Numbered from the stretch's first letter, positions 1 through 12,516 are shown. The stretch is 64,000 nt of DNA from Rugalucina vietnamica (GCA_964017185.1 OZ024872.1:39314188-39378187); one strand, 5' to 3'. The notes: generated by a model from the sequence alone, not told the origin. Translations and numbers: made by a program.

Positions 1-978
1 TTTGGAAAGACATATGTCTGGAAGCCAAGCATGTAGGGACTCACCTCAAGGACCAATTGAAAAAGAAATGTGTCATTTGAAGGCAGAGAAAAATAAATTA
101 AATCATTCTGGGTGTTTACTGAGCCAGATACTATTTCACTGTTTTGTTTGCTTATTATATGTATTTTCCTTTTATTCTATTACCCCACTTTGTCCTTATT
201 ATATATGTTCCAATCCTATAATGATAATAGTTTCTGTGGATGGACATCATCTTGCTTTTTTATAGGACAGAACATAATTATAGTGTCTTTTGCAATCAGA
301 AAGTTAACATGGCAGCACTAAGAACGTTAATGTAAATCTATCTGGCAATTTATATGACACTACATATTTTTTTCCTCGCTTGCTTCGCTCGCTCGGTATT
401 TAAGACATTAATAAATAATAAAATTTATTGTACAATCAGGCTCAAGCACAAATCCATACATCACAGTTTACTAATTAAAAACAACAGCATTTTATTATAA
501 CTTTTACCCCTGAAATTACATTTTTTTCTGAAATAACCTTTGGTATTCATAATTGAAGAGAAAGATTCAGGGTAAAACTTAGGGCGTATTCAGTATTTAA
601 GGTGGAGGGGATTATACTCCCAACAGATTTAAAAAGGGGATTTGCTAAAATGAATCGGTATACTATTTCAGTAAATTTATATGAGGCTTTGTGGTCTAGC
701 AGAGTATATATGCTTCTCTCAAGATGTTAATATCAAGGTTGCACTCAGCTGTCTACAATTTAATATCATAGAACTAGTCCTTGTGGCTTGAGATAGGGGA
801 TGCCTTAGATGGGGAACGCCTATTTGCTTATGTGAAGAAGGCGTGACTAGTAATTATCTTATTTTAATGAATAATTGAGCTTATTTTAATGCATAAGCCA
901 AAATGTTAATGACAGTGAATAAATAGCTAAATTTTTAGTGATTAGTGAATACCAGGACCCCCCATCCAGACCCTCATA
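1..978. other. No gene seen
   Basis: AT-rich DNA with only short frames and no recognised repeat. The block 1,008-1,540, inside the inverted repeats, is also unassigned. Confidence 0.5.
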
Positions 979-1007
979 TATACACATGGAAATAAGTTAG
1001 GGAACAC
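979..1007 (+). repeat. Left inverted repeat flanking Penelope copy 1
   Basis: A 29-bp sequence ending TTAGGGAACAC matches the reverse complement of 3,729-3,757 with two mismatches. The TATA at the outer edge would fit a Tc1/mariner-type TA target site. It may be the end of a non-autonomous DNA transposon. Confidence 0.55.
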
Positions 1008-1540
1008 TTTTAGCTCTTCGGAAATGTTTCAAAAAATCCATTTCCCTATTATCTGGCGGTACTGAAATTTTTATCACATGTATATCAACCTTGGCCTAGC
1101 GACAGGCCAATTTATGGAATTTTTACAACATTTTGTCCTTGAACTACGGAGGACACAATGTGCCATATATGAAAAACTCCACTTTTACTGAATACGAGTT
1201 TGCCTTTTTGCTTCTGCACTCCGCAAAACTCAACTTTTGAATGCGAAACAGGAATAGAATGTTGCATCTCATTGCGTTCCCTATAAATAAACGACTTCGG
1301 ATCTAAAAATTCATGTTTCACCTTCAAAACAACTAATCATACAAAATCTGCAGTTTGCATTGATTTCTATGGAAGACAAAATTGTTGGATTTTTTGCAAA
1401 TAAATCCGTAAAAGAATAAATTCGCTATGGCGCTATGACCAGAACATACATATTTAAATTCCTAAAGGCTCATATCGAATATCTGGCCCAACGTTTACAA
1501 CCTGCAAAATGTATAGCCAAAGAACAAAACGTGATCATGA

Positions 1541-3420
1541 AAAGGTACAAGTAGGCAAAGATCAGGAAAAGGCGCAATCAGCAAAAGATTCCCTCTCCAA
1601 AAACCCGAGGTGGGAAAAAACCAAACTAACAATTAGGTACCTATACCATGAAAACATTTCGTAAGCCGAATGAGCAGCTATTTTCCCAATAGGTGGCCAA
1701 TCAGTTACCTTAACTTAACTAAAAATATGATAACATACATAAGGCGCCAACAGCACAAAAATATCAAACACCAAGACATAAAACAAAAAGAACCACCACA
1801 GAAGTATCGACTTGGAACGATCAGTAACAAAAAGTTACTGGCGGGCTTAAATCGATTTTACACGGCCGAAACCTCACCCTCAGCTTCTGCAGTGGTTCGT
1901 AACATTTAGTTAGTTCTTCGGTCCTCGTGATGAATCCCTAACTAGTCAATGAATCATCAAGAATAAACAAATAAATCATGATTAACATCCTGATGAATCA
2001 AAAACCAGGACTCACAGATTCAGTAACCTGCCCAAGATCCCTGGGCGCCGAATAACTTACTAACTCCGGAGCAAAAGAAAAACATCAGTTGGACCCCGGT
2101 GGGCCAAGCAACAGACAAGAAGCTCCGGCCCCAACCAACTAAAATGAATAGCTTTAAGTCGGGGCCATCATAGAGTCTGACGCCCGACCCACCGGCGTGC
2201 AATTAAAGAAGGCAGCGTAGTTATCAACCATGATTGGGTTAAAAACTAAGCATGCAGACTGTCGCATAACATTCAAGTTATAACCTATACGTCTGTAACG
2301 TGTTATGATTTTTCTAAACTGAAAAGAAAAATCATCACTTCCTATAAGTTTCTTGAATTTGTAAACCAAGTCACCATAAAATTCTGGTTCCGAAAGGCCC
2401 TCATTTAAAAGCGTCTTTAACCCAACATTATATTTGGAAATCAATTCATAGTGTCTACGATAAAATTTAGAAAAGGTTTTTCGAAGTTTATGATACCGAT
2501 AGCCCTGTTGGAGAAGTTTGGCCGTTAAACATTTATTTCGAGCGTTGAAGTCTGTAACATGATTGCAGACTCTAGCAAACCTAATAAGTTGCGAAATGAA
2601 TACGCCATAAGAAGCACGGCGAGGAACGTCACCATCCAAAAACGGAAAGTTTACTATATCAAAATCAAAGTCATCGCGCTTATCATAAATTTTAGAAGAA
2701 ACAAATCCATTTGCAACAGAAAGATGTAGATCTAAAAAGGGGGCTTCGGTATCCGAGATATTGGCTTTGTTCAATTGTAGTTCAGGTGGATAAATTTGAT
2801 TGACCATACCTTCAAAATAAGGGTTGTCAATGTTAAGAAGGTCATCGAGGTACCTAGAAGTGGAATTAAAAGCCTCGATAACGTCAGCTTGATTATCATG
2901 GTTAAGAGAATCCATGAAATCTCTTTCGTAGCAGTATAAAAATAAATCAGCTACGAGAGGTGCGCATATGGTACCCATCGGAATTCCAACAATTTGTCTG
3001 TATAACTTGGTCCCAAATCTAATATTAATATTATCAAGGAGATAGGATAATGCGTCGCACACATTCTGACATGACCAAAGTGTATATCTACTTTGGTCAG
3101 AGGAAGTGAAAAAAGCCTTTCTGTCATTACATGCCAAATAAAGTGAACCATAGTTTTTTAATGCCCTTTTGAAGGTCCACTCTATCAAATCCAGAAGTTT
3201 TTCTTTAATTAAATTATGTGGTAATGTTGTATACAGAGTAGAAAAATCATATGTGGACAAGCTCGTCGCACGGAACCCTCGACACTTCAATTTACTGAGC
3301 ACCTCACCAGAATTTGTTATTGACCAAAACCAATTTTTATTTGAAGTTTCATACACTGTCTCACAGTATCTTATGAAACCTACCCCCAGAAAAGTATGGA
3401 TCTACCGCCGACAGTCGGTC
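1541..3420 (-). mobile_element. Penelope-like retroelement, copy 1 (5'-truncated)
   Basis: On the minus strand an RT-coding segment (3,356 to 2,154) is followed by a ~600-bp 3' region (2,153 to 1,541). That region recurs at 18.4-19.1 kb, 26.9-27.4 kb and 42.0-42.7 kb, which defines a repeat family. The 5' part is missing. The RT type is most like Penelope-like elements, but no GIY-YIG endonuclease domain is visible, so the clade is tentative. The copy lies between two short inverted repeats at 979-1,007 and 3,729-3,757. Confidence 0.7.
2154..3356 (-). CDS. Partial reverse transcriptase of Penelope-like copy 1
   Basis: An open frame of 400 residues, cut at its 5' end: an in-frame stop lies shortly upstream and the first codon is GTG, so no true start is present. 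RT landmarks in order: DFSTLYTTLP (residues 37-46, motif A region), GIPMGTICAP (124-133, motif B) and the catalytic YLDD (169-172, motif C). A basic C-terminal part follows, ending SDSMMAPT. It would make cDNA from the element's RNA if complete. The palm motifs look intact, but the missing fingers region and lack of an endonuclease make activity unlikely. A closely related fragment lies at 17.7-18.4 kb on the plus strand. Confidence 0.8.
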   Translation of the reverse strand: MYETSNKNWFWSITNSGEVLSKLKCRGFRATSLSTYDFSTLYTTLPHNLIKEKLLDLIEWTFKRALKNYGSLYLACNDRKAFFTSSDQSRYTLWSCQNVCDALSYLLDNINIRFGTKLYRQIVGIPMGTICAPLVADLFLYCYERDFMDSLNHDNQADVIEAFNSTSRYLDDLLNIDNPYFEGMVNQIYPPELQLNKANISDTEAPFLDLHLSVANGFVSSKIYDKRDDFDFDIVNFPFLDGDVPRRASYGVFISQLIRFARVCNHVTDFNARNKCLTAKLLQQGYRYHKLRKTFSKFYRRHYELISKYNVGLKTLLNEGLSEPEFYGDLVYKFKKLIGSDDFSFQFRKIITRYRRIGYNLNVMRQSACLVFNPIMVDNYAAFFNCTPVGRASDSMMAPT

Positions 3421-3728
3421 AGAAAATAAAGAATTAATGATACCCAATCCACAGGCAAGTTCTCAGCTTGATGCTTAAGAAAAATTATGACAATGCGAGT
3501 TCACAGAATGAAGTTATCGCAAAGAATATCAGCGCGTTCCGTAAATCTAGCGAAACATTTCTGAATCAAAGATGGCCGCTGTCCGCTGCAGTTTATGTTT
3601 GATGCTTACCATTTTCACAAAGAAACAACTTTTGATATTACATGTTCTGTCAAGTTGTCAAAACATTCGTTATAATTCTTACAAAGAAGGATATATGCAG
3701 TCCAAAGTTGGTAGTCACATTATTACAG

Positions 3729-3757
3729 GTGTTCCCTAATTTATTTCGATGTGTATA
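3729..3757 (-). repeat. Right inverted repeat flanking Penelope copy 1
   Basis: Partner of 979-1,007 (27 of 29 matching). Together they bound about 2.78 kb that contains Penelope copy 1. Confidence 0.55.
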
Positions 3758-3798
3758 TTTTTGTATTACCTGAGGAAAATTTGGCGAAATCAAAGAGT

Positions 3799-4575
3799 TC
3801 TATGCTACCCGAGAGTAAAATGGATTCTGATTATACCATTCATTACAGAAAACATTGAAGTTTATCGTATCACTGGAATTAATTTTGTAAACAAGTCACG
3901 TTTAATGATATTTTGGTGAAAAGTTCATTTTTGAGAATAAAATTGTGAATTTCTGAAATTTCTCTTTGCCTCAAAATTACAATGCCACGTAGATATTTTC
4001 TTATCAAACCCACGCTTAACATATTGCCAACATTGTGTTCTTAGTTTTCAATGTGTTTTCATCCAGCCAAAGTTTTTCAGTTTTGGGGAAAATCATGTTT
4101 TTTAGGACAAAAATCGCGATTTTTTGAAATTCACCTTAAAAAGTTTTCTGTCTGAAATTTATAGAAAGGCTTTCCAGTAAAACTATATAATAATCATAGA
4201 CATCATTATTCGGGCGTTTCATTTTATTTGGAATTGCATTTGTATCTTGTTCCAATGAAGCTGGGTACCAGAAATTATAAATGGGGTATATTTTCAGAAA
4301 TATATGACATATGAGCGCTTGGCTGTTTTTATAGACGGAAATGAGGCGTCAAAATGTTTTTTAAACTTAAATCTTTGTAAAAGTCAAATAAAATAGTTTC
4401 ATAGGTGTTTGCTAGATTGACAATGTGTTTTTCGGGATTCAATTTTGGGGTAAATGGTGATTTTAAGAAAACAAAATGCGGATTATTGCAAAATACCATA
4501 TAAAGTTCTCCACACGAAAACTGTTCAATTGTTTTCCAGTAAAATGAAATACTAAGCCAAAAGACTGTCATTCAA
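3799..4575 (+). repeat. Left arm of a large inverted repeat
   Basis: About 770 bp whose reverse complement is recognisable, with many substitutions and small gaps, at 7,258-8,006. Shared landmarks include GCTACCCGAGAGTAAA at the outer edge, AAAATCGCGATTT in the middle and GAGCGC near ATATGACATATG. Possible long TIR of an old DNA element; no transposase reading frame is seen between the arms. Confidence 0.7.
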
Positions 4576-4679
4576 GCTTCTTATTTTTGTTAGGTCGACT
4601 GCATTTAGTGCAAAGAACACTTCGGTCGTATGAGTTCCCGTGCGCGTGCACGCTCCCGTACGCGTCACACTTGCTTTAA

Positions 4680-5830
4680 AGTTTCTTTTTAGAAGTCCAT
4701 AACTTGATAGCCACTGACCAGAAAACATTCATGCTTGGCCCATATGTACCCTGTAAGGGTGGCTTTCAATTTTAGCCAGCGTAATCCAGGGTCTATGCAT
4801 CGGGGTGGTGATAGCAGTCAAAATCTATATCACCTTAAAATTGTTCTAGAAGTCCTAATACATGCATTGACAGCCCTATAAGTATTGATTGACCATTGAT
4901 ACCCGGTAGGGTTGGCTTTCACGTCATGACATCGGAGCCCCGAATCCTTGCTTAGGAGGGAGCAAAAGGTTAAAATCAAGAACACCATTACACACGACTT
5001 TTCGGTGTTAATGTTTCTAGAAGTCTATACATTGACAACCAATTATAAGACAGCATTCATAGTTGTGATGTTTGTACACTATAGGGGTGGGGTTGATTTC
5101 ATGGCATCGGATTCCTAGGTCCATTTCCAGTTGGATGGGGCTAGATATATCGCATATATTGACAGCAGCTTATCCTATAGCATTCATTTTTCATGTACTT
5201 TAGGTTCCAGGACATCGGGCCACTGGGTCCGAGCCAGGGGTCGGGCTAGAGGTCACAATCTAGAACACCTTAAAATTGTTTTCTTTATCATTCCTAAATA
5301 GAAACAACTTAGAACTTGGAGATATGGTTGGTCCTTCATCGTTTTACTTTAAAAATTCTGAAACTGACTTATGTGGCATGAGGCTAGTGCTGGGTTGACC
5401 TAATTTCCATGGTCCTTTCTTTTGCCTAATATCTTGACACTCAATTATTATAGCATACTTCTTTCTGATTATGAGTGAGTTAAGCCATACCTTTGATCCC
5501 AAAGTACTTATTGGTCACTGTGACCTAATTTCATTGTTCAGTGATTTTGCTTGATATCTCAACACTCATTGGGTAATATATAATCATACTTCTTTCACAT
5601 TATGAGTGAGTACGACTAGACCTTTGACTCCAAAATACTTATATAAAAAGGTCCATGTGACCTAATTTCATCGTTCAGTGATTTTATCTTTTGTCTTCAG
5701 TGATTTTGTCTTAATCTCAGCAATGATTATACTTCTTTCAAAATTATTATGAGAATGAATTGACCCTTGACCACAAAATACTTATAGATCATTGCGACCT
5801 AATTTCTTGGCTCAATGATTTTGCCTTTAA
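4680..5830 (+). repeat. Degenerate tandem repeats between the inverted arms
   Basis: Two families are visible. About 4,680-5,290 holds three ~185-bp units with AGAAGTC, ATTGACA and CACCTTAAAATTGTT blocks. About 5,394-5,830 holds four units of 127-138 bp, each with GACCTAATTTC followed by CAGTGATTTTG. No coding sequence is recognised. Confidence 0.55.
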
Positions 5831-6019
5831 GCTTCATTGCAAAAAGATGTATGAGCATGGTGCTTTGGCCTACATGTCGAGGTGGTCCCGATGTCTGACA
5901 AAGCCAGAAGTCGAACGCACTGTCATGCGACAGCACTTAAACCTTTGGCAGATAATGACGTCACCGGGCAGTGCCTGTATGGGCCAATGAAAGTTTATAA
6001 CGAGGATCATATTTTTAGA

Positions 6020-6425
6020 TAAGAGGTACAAGTAGGCTATGATCAGGAAAAGGTGCAAGCAGAAATAAATTCCCACTCCACAAACCGAGGTGGGAAAAAC
6101 TAAATTGATAATTAGGTACTTATACTTAGAACACATATCGTAAGCCGAGTGAGTAGCTATTTCCCAATAGGCGGCGACCCAGTTACCCGAACTTAAATAA
6201 AAACATTAAATCACACATAAGGTTCAAACAGCACAAAAATTTGACTCCAAAGTTCAGTTAACTGAGTGACCGCCTATTTGGAAATAGCTGCTCATTTGGC
6301 TTACGTATAGTTTCTAAGTAGAGGTACCTGATTGCCAGTTTAGTTTTTCCCATCTCGTTTTTTGGATTGGTATCTATTTTGTTTCTGATTGCTCCATTTC
6401 CTGAACATGGCCTTCTTTTACCTTA
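6020..6425. mobile_element. Two Penelope 3' ends in inverted orientation
   Basis: 6,020-6,240 carries the minus-strand 3' end of the element (GTACAAGTAGGC, the TATTTCCCAATAGGCGG block). 6,245-6,425 carries the same sequence in plus orientation (ACCGCCTATTTGGAAATAGC through TTTCCTGA). They face each other around 6,240 and form a ~180-bp-arm hairpin. Confidence 0.65.
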
Positions 6426-6454
6426 CTATACTTGCAACAAATAAAATATAAACC

Positions 6455-7200
6455 CACGGGGCCTTGCAATTTCAGAGAAGATTCTGTTTTTCTTATTCCA
6501 AGGCTATGGGAACTAATGACCCCCGGGTAGGGCCATTTTTTACCCCGCGGCGTGAATGGACGAATTTATTTAGTGCTCTTCATACAAAGCATACACGATT
6601 TGGTTCTTAGTGGTTTCTTAGGTTTCAGAGAAGATGAATTTTGAAGTATTTCCCACTATGGTGAATAATCAAATCCCTCCGGTGAAGCCTGTATGAACCC
6701 AAGGGTAACTGTTCACAGGATTTACAAGGAATATTACTATACATAGCTACAAATTTAATAAAAAATGACTGAGCCATGTGGTTTTAGAGAAGAAGATTTT
6801 TTAATGTTTTGTCTAATTGTAAGGTTATGTGAGCTAATGACCACCGGGATGTGGCCATTTTACATGGGCATGCTTTGCGGGACTTATGTCACGCTCCATG
6901 TAACAATGTTGTATACCAAATACAGAAGCTTTGGGTCTTGTGGATTCAGAGAACAGTTTTTCATGTATTTCCCATTGTAAGCCTATGGCAGGCAACGACG
7001 CCCTGGGGCGGAGCCTTTATGGACCCCAGGGGCACGGTTGACAAGATTTACGAAGAGGGGTACTATGTATGCATTGCTACACACAAAAAATATTAAAGCT
7101 CCTCGTATTGTGGTTTCGTAGAAAAAGCTTTGTTCATGTTTTCCTTTTGTAAGTCTATGGAGCTGTCTGTGGCCATGGAAACCAGAATTCTGGCCCTAAT
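6455..7200 (+). repeat. Degenerate ~165-bp tandem repeats
   Basis: About five units share a TTTCAGAGAAGATTTT block, TTTCCCATTGTAAGCCTATG and CTAATGACCCCCGGG. Short open frames across them are not convincing genes. Confidence 0.45.
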
Positions 7201-7257
7201 GTAACTTACCCCAAAATTGAACTATATAAACGCATTGTTAGTCTTGCAAACACCTGT

Positions 7258-8006
7258 CAAACTGTTTTACTTGCAATTGTATAGTTTTCATGCAGAGACC
7301 TTTATATGGTTGTTTGCAATATTTCGCGATTTTCTGCTAAAATTCATTATTTACCCCAGAATGAAACTCCGGAAACACATTGTCAATCTTGCAAACACCT
7401 TTAAGACTATTTTAGTTGCCTTTTACAAATATTTTAAGATTCTTAAATAACTTCTGATGCCTTATTTCCGCCTAGAAAAACAGTCATGCGCTCATATGTC
7501 ATATATTTCTGAAAATACACACCATTGTTGATTTGTGGTACCCAGCTTCATTGGAACTCGATACAAATGCAATTTCAAATAAAATGAAAAGCTCGAATAA
7601 TGATTTTTATGATTACAATACCATTTTACTGGAAAGCGATTTTATAATTTTCTTACAGAAAACTTTTTAAGGTGAATTTCAAAAAATCGCGATTTCTGTC
7701 ATAAAAACGTGATTTTTCCAAAAACTGAAACAATTTTGGCTGATGAAACCACATTAAAAACTAAGAACACAATGTTGGCAATATTTTGACGTGGGTATAA
7801 TAAGAAAATATCTATGTGGTATTGTAATTTTGAGGCAAAGAGAAATTTCAGAAATTCGCAATTCTACTCTCAAAAATGAACTTTTCACCAAAATATCATT
7901 AAACGTGACTTGTTTAGAAAATTAATTCCAGTGATACGATAAACTTCAATGTTTTCTGTAATGAATGGTGTAATCAGAATCCATTTTACTCTCGGGTAGC
8001 ATGGAA
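7258..8006 (-). repeat. Right arm of a large inverted repeat
   Basis: Partner of 3,799-4,575. The outer edge carries TTTACTCTCGGGTAGC. The 2.7-kb spacer holds degenerate tandem repeats and a pair of inverted Penelope 3' ends. Confidence 0.7.
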
Positions 8007-8278
8007 TCGAAAACTAAGCGACTTATTGTAGATTTTTTCCTCTAGTATATGGCCAGTAGTCTTTTCAATAAACTTGTTCACTTGTAAAAATATATTAACA
8101 CTGAGTTTCAAGGCGGTGCATTAAGGAAAAAAATTGTTGCATTGTAAGAACACTGCTTGTTGAACATAACTAGATCCTCTGTATAAGTGTTCTTTAGCGC
8201 ATTTTTCCAAAAGGATTTTGCTTGTACTCACGCTCTTGATTTGCTACGTGACAAAGGAGATGTTTCCCTTGTTTGTTT

Positions 8279-8280
<2 letters not shown>

Positions 8281-8332
<52 letters not shown>
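8281..8332 (+). repeat. Poly-T tract (52 nt)
   Basis: An uninterrupted T run lies just upstream of the esterase pseudogene and is followed by CTTACAG, which resembles a splice acceptor. Its orientation is wrong for a retrocopy poly-A tail of that gene. Confidence 0.9.
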
Positions 8333-8336
<4 letters not shown>

Positions 8337-8394
8337 GATAACCTTTCTAGCTCTTACAGAAAACATCAACGATTCAGATACACAACACAGGCAA

Positions 8395-9807
8395 ATGATG
8401 TTAACAGGGTGGAGCTTTGTTCCTTTGGCGACGATCTGGGTCCCACAATCAACACTGGTCCAAACCAAGGTCGAGACTATCATCGGAAGAGTCGAAAATG
8501 TACTTTTCAACGGCACTGTATTCAACATTAAAGAATTCTTGGGGATCCCGTATGCTAAGACGCCGGTCGGAGAACTAAGGTTCGAGAAGCCGGAAAGGAG
8601 GCCGCCATTTTCGACACTAAGCCCGGATGTGCAGAGCGAGGACTGTCTTCGGTTAAACATTTTCATACCCAGTGAAGACACAGATGCTCGCACAAAAAGA
8701 GCTGTTCTTATTTGGGTCCACGGAGGCATTTATGAAGTTGGGACACAAAACTGGTATCTAGCCAAGATGCTGGCGGCTTCTCAGGACATTATTTTCGTGA
8801 CTCTGAATTTCAGGCTGTCCGTACTAGGGTTTCTGAGCACCGGGGGCCCCACTTCCCCTGGCAATAATGGGCTCTGGGATCAAAGACTAGCCATTGAATG
8901 GGTATATGATAATATAGACAGCTTCGGTGGTGACATCGAGAGAATCAGCATAGCAGGTGAGTCTGCGGGTAGTGCTTCCTTAATCCACCAAGCGCTATAC
9001 AAATACCCGGATAGTGATCACCAACAAAGCGTTATCGCGCAGAGCGGTTCAGCCAACAGCGAATTTATGCTTGAAGCCAACCCACTTAATAAATTCATCG
9101 AATTTACAACAAAAGTGCCAGTCAGAGAATCACTCAAAAACAATTGCATGTGTGAAGGGTAAAGCAGTTGGGGATTTGATGAGACAACTGACTTTAGATC
9201 TGTCATTCAAACCTGTAGTAGATGGAGACTTTGTCAAGATGCATCCAAAATATGTGTTTCTGAATGAAAATGAAAGCGCCAACGATATTTTAGACATATA
9301 CAGAAATTATGATATAATATTTGGTTTGAATTCTGACGAGGGCGTGCTATATTTGCGGTCACTTGATGACTTGGTTAGGAATTCTGAAAGTGATTCAATA
9401 TCTGAGTATACGCTAAACACATTTGAAAATAAAATCATCCCTTTTGTGTTTAATACAACGAAACTCAGGGACACGCCGATGATACGTTCAGCTGTGATGA
9501 ACCAATACATAGACTTTAGTCGAATCAATCATCCGAACATGATACGACAAAGCTCTGTTGACCTACTTTCTGACACGTTATTCAACGTCGACGTGTTATA
9601 GTCGGCCATGGCGCATGCGCACACAACTGGTAGCGGTCGTACTGTTCTTTACTTGTTCGATCACAGACGTATATTGTCAATTGATGGTATAAAGGGAGTT
9701 ATCCTACTGAGGAGGTGATATTTGCGCTGGGGTTCCCGCTTGATCACCTGCTTTACATCTATGGCATTGAGCTGCAAGACCCAGGAAGTCTCGTTCATTT
9801 TAAATAA
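8395..9807 (+). pseudogene. Cholinesterase/carboxylesterase-like pseudogene
   Basis: The alpha/beta-hydrolase type-B carboxylesterase fold is readable across about 1.4 kb. In order: the N-terminal FLGIPYAKTPVGELRF block, SEDCLRLNIF, the oxyanion-hole HGG near 8,720, the nucleophile elbow GESAGS (Ser codon 8,962-8,964), the acid-region motif GLNSDEG near 9,330, and a C-terminal segment ending at a TAA at 9,805-9,807. It is broken: the frame shifts near 9,115 (frame 1 to 2), a TAG interrupts at 9,599-9,601, and the frame shifts again near 9,693. The segment that normally lies between the first block and SEDC, with its Cys, is missing. Where the family has its catalytic His (HGxE before FxxGxPL), this copy has Pro-Thr. 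No intron is seen, and no 3' poly-A marks it as a retrocopy. It may be a dead paralogue of a mollusc cholinesterase-like or neuroligin-like gene. The start Met (8,395) is tentative. Confidence 0.8.
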
Positions 9808-12516
9808 CCACATGTTTGAGAATCGTACTGTCTTTCAAATCGGATGTCGTTACTACTGTACGAACAAAAATCATTAGCTGCGTTACACAATAAAAAGCAG
9901 TATCTTTTATGAGTTTATATACATCTGTATTTAACAACCTTATAAATGTGAAGAATTCGAAATTTTATTGCACCACATGCTTTCTTGGTAGAAAATATAT
10001 ATCATATATAATAGTGAGCTAAAACATTTAGTTCAGCATAAATTTCTACAATAACACTTCGTCATCAAAGTGAAAGGTAACGCTAAATAAAATAATGTTC
10101 CTGCATTGCATACTGTATATTTGTGATGGTTGAATGCATCCTTTTATGTAAATATGTTTCATTTTATCATGTGTGTTTCACTTGTTTCAGAGACCCAAAC
10201 GTTCAATCACTGACCCACTGGCCCGCAAAGTAACAACTCAGATGTATGTCAGGCAGTAGATACGCAGAGGCCGCTCGCAAGGATATTTTCATGCGCATAG
10301 CAACGAAAAAACGTTCGATTTCTTTGGAGTTCAAAACGAATCGACAATTAGTGCCTTCATTTGCAGCAATCGCCTGTAATATATAGGCTTTCAAACTTTC
10401 TGAGACTTTCAGAGAACTTTCTGCACATATTTCTGCAAATAATCATACGCAGTTTTCTCAAAAGTTTTCGGTCTTTGTGTCTTTTTTCTTCAACCGAATT
10501 TAAGGTTCAGTCGCACCAATAAACAGATGAAAATAACGAATTCTGGCTTAAATAAACGTTTTACTCCCATTTGGACACCTATATCATAACCAAGATCAAT
10601 TTTTCGACCATTTGCACCCAAAAATTCCGAAAAATAAGCGTTGGAGTCATTTTTCTTTGCAAATGTTTGTGAACGTACCCTCATTCCAAAAGTCAATAAT
10701 GGCGGTCAAAAACAAGTTCCCAGCCTGTCACGCCACCAACATGCTGACATTATCGACTCAAATGTGAAAGGAAAGATGTGTCACAAAAAGCTGAGTAACA
10801 AAACTTACTTTAAAGACATAATCCTGTAACGAAATCACATAAATGATGTTTCTTCCTGCTTCTTTTTGTATATAAACAATCCAAAACCTGAACCGATTAT
10901 GACGCAAATTGACCTCCAGATGATGACGTCATAACTCTCCGATAAGGGACATTCAATAATTTCAAGGCAGTCGATTTCAGTTCAAATCGGTATCACTTTA
11001 TGCAATTTTGAAGTGAAAATTACAATCTCTATATGCTCTATACGGCATGGACAGAATATGCAACGGACCAATACTACAGCATGTCAATACTACGGCACGT
11101 GAAATGGAGTCCAATTAGTGATTATTAGTGTTGTGCAGGTGCGACCAAAATGACCCCCCCCCCCCACGCCCCTCTACTCGCCCACTGAATGATATTGTAA
11201 TATCGCCACGGTCAATCACGCTGTTTTATTGACTTTATGATTGACTCTTGTATTTTATTCAGTTTTACGTCCCTTTCAATATTATTTCAGCTCATATGAG
11301 ACATATGAGACGGGCCAATTAGTAAATTGGATCAGATGGGACGAAAACCTGGCAGTCCCGCACACTCGAATGCAGAACTTGGCTTGTCTCATGTTTGGTC
11401 CGCATGGCGTTCAAGCCCACATCACGCATAGCGGTGAGATTTTCGAATGATAAACTGCGGTTATGAAATCAGCGCTCTTAGCCACGGGGCCGCCTAAAAT
11501 ACACGTATTGAATGATTAGTATGCATGTGAATAGAAATGTGATTAGATGGCCCTTACGCTTCCTGAAGGTTTGGTTTCCTGTCATTTTTTTAGCTAAATT
11601 TTGCAAGGACATGGCCTCAATTTTTATGGCCGAACGAAAACGGTTTTGGCCCTTTTCAATATTTTGGTCCAATATCATGTATCATAGACCTTTTCCATTT
11701 TTCATGCGGCGACTCATGATTATTGATATTGATTGGTGGTCATCTGATAAATAAATTAAAATAAAAACATGCTTGAAAGTTGTAAATATGTTAACGACAT
11801 ATTTCGCAGGAGTGTCTGACTGTCTGAAGCGATGTTGCGGCATAGTATTCTTTAATTTGGCGGTAAACATGGGAACTACCTCCGAAAAGAGGTTGGTTCC
11901 AATGGCAATTTAGAAATCGCTCCAAAGGTTGGAATAAAGTTTTTATGAAGATTTAGGAAGTGTCAAGCTAGTGAAAACAGAAAAATATCGTTATGCTGTT
12001 CAATGTAAACATGTAAAGATAATCTCTCGGTAAAAATGATTGAAACCGAATTAGTTTCGCTATACATGTATTCAAATATGAAAGCACCAAACAGTATCGG
12101 TAATAATCGGTAATAAAAATAGTGGAAATACTTTCTGTTTCAACCGTGATTTTGTCTCGGGATCATAGACAAATTATTTTCGAATGGAACGACTTTGCGA
12201 TAATCATCCCTATTTCATTAAATACGACAAAAAACCACTGAGACCTATTTCTGGTTACCTTTGGAACAATCTCGAAATTACCATTGCCGGAATAAATTTC
12301 AACTACTTCTTTTGGAGCTCGTTCCCATGTTTACCACATGGATACAATTTCAGCTTTGTGATTTTTTTCCTTTGACGTTTGTCCATACTTTGACTTCGAG
12401 TCTTGCCACACCGGCTCGTTTGTCTAGCATTTTAAGCAGAAACTGAACAATCAGCCAATGTCATTAGTTGAATGCAATCGATCATTCGACCCCACTTACC
12501 CCCGCCTTTTCACATC
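9808..12516. other. No gene seen
   Basis: Only short frames. A 31-bp block at 10,634-10,664 recurs exactly at 15,244-15,274. A C run is at ~11,154-11,165. A weak tRNA-like pattern lies at 11,406-11,484 (minus). Confidence 0.5.

Noticed and set aside
8281-8332. Poly-T as the tail of a retrocopied esterase
   Set aside because: Located at the 5' side of a plus-strand gene; a retrocopy tail would be poly-A at the 3' side.
11406-11484. tRNA-like A and B boxes on the minus strand
   Set aside because: The B box has two mismatches, the spacing is long, and no cloverleaf forms.
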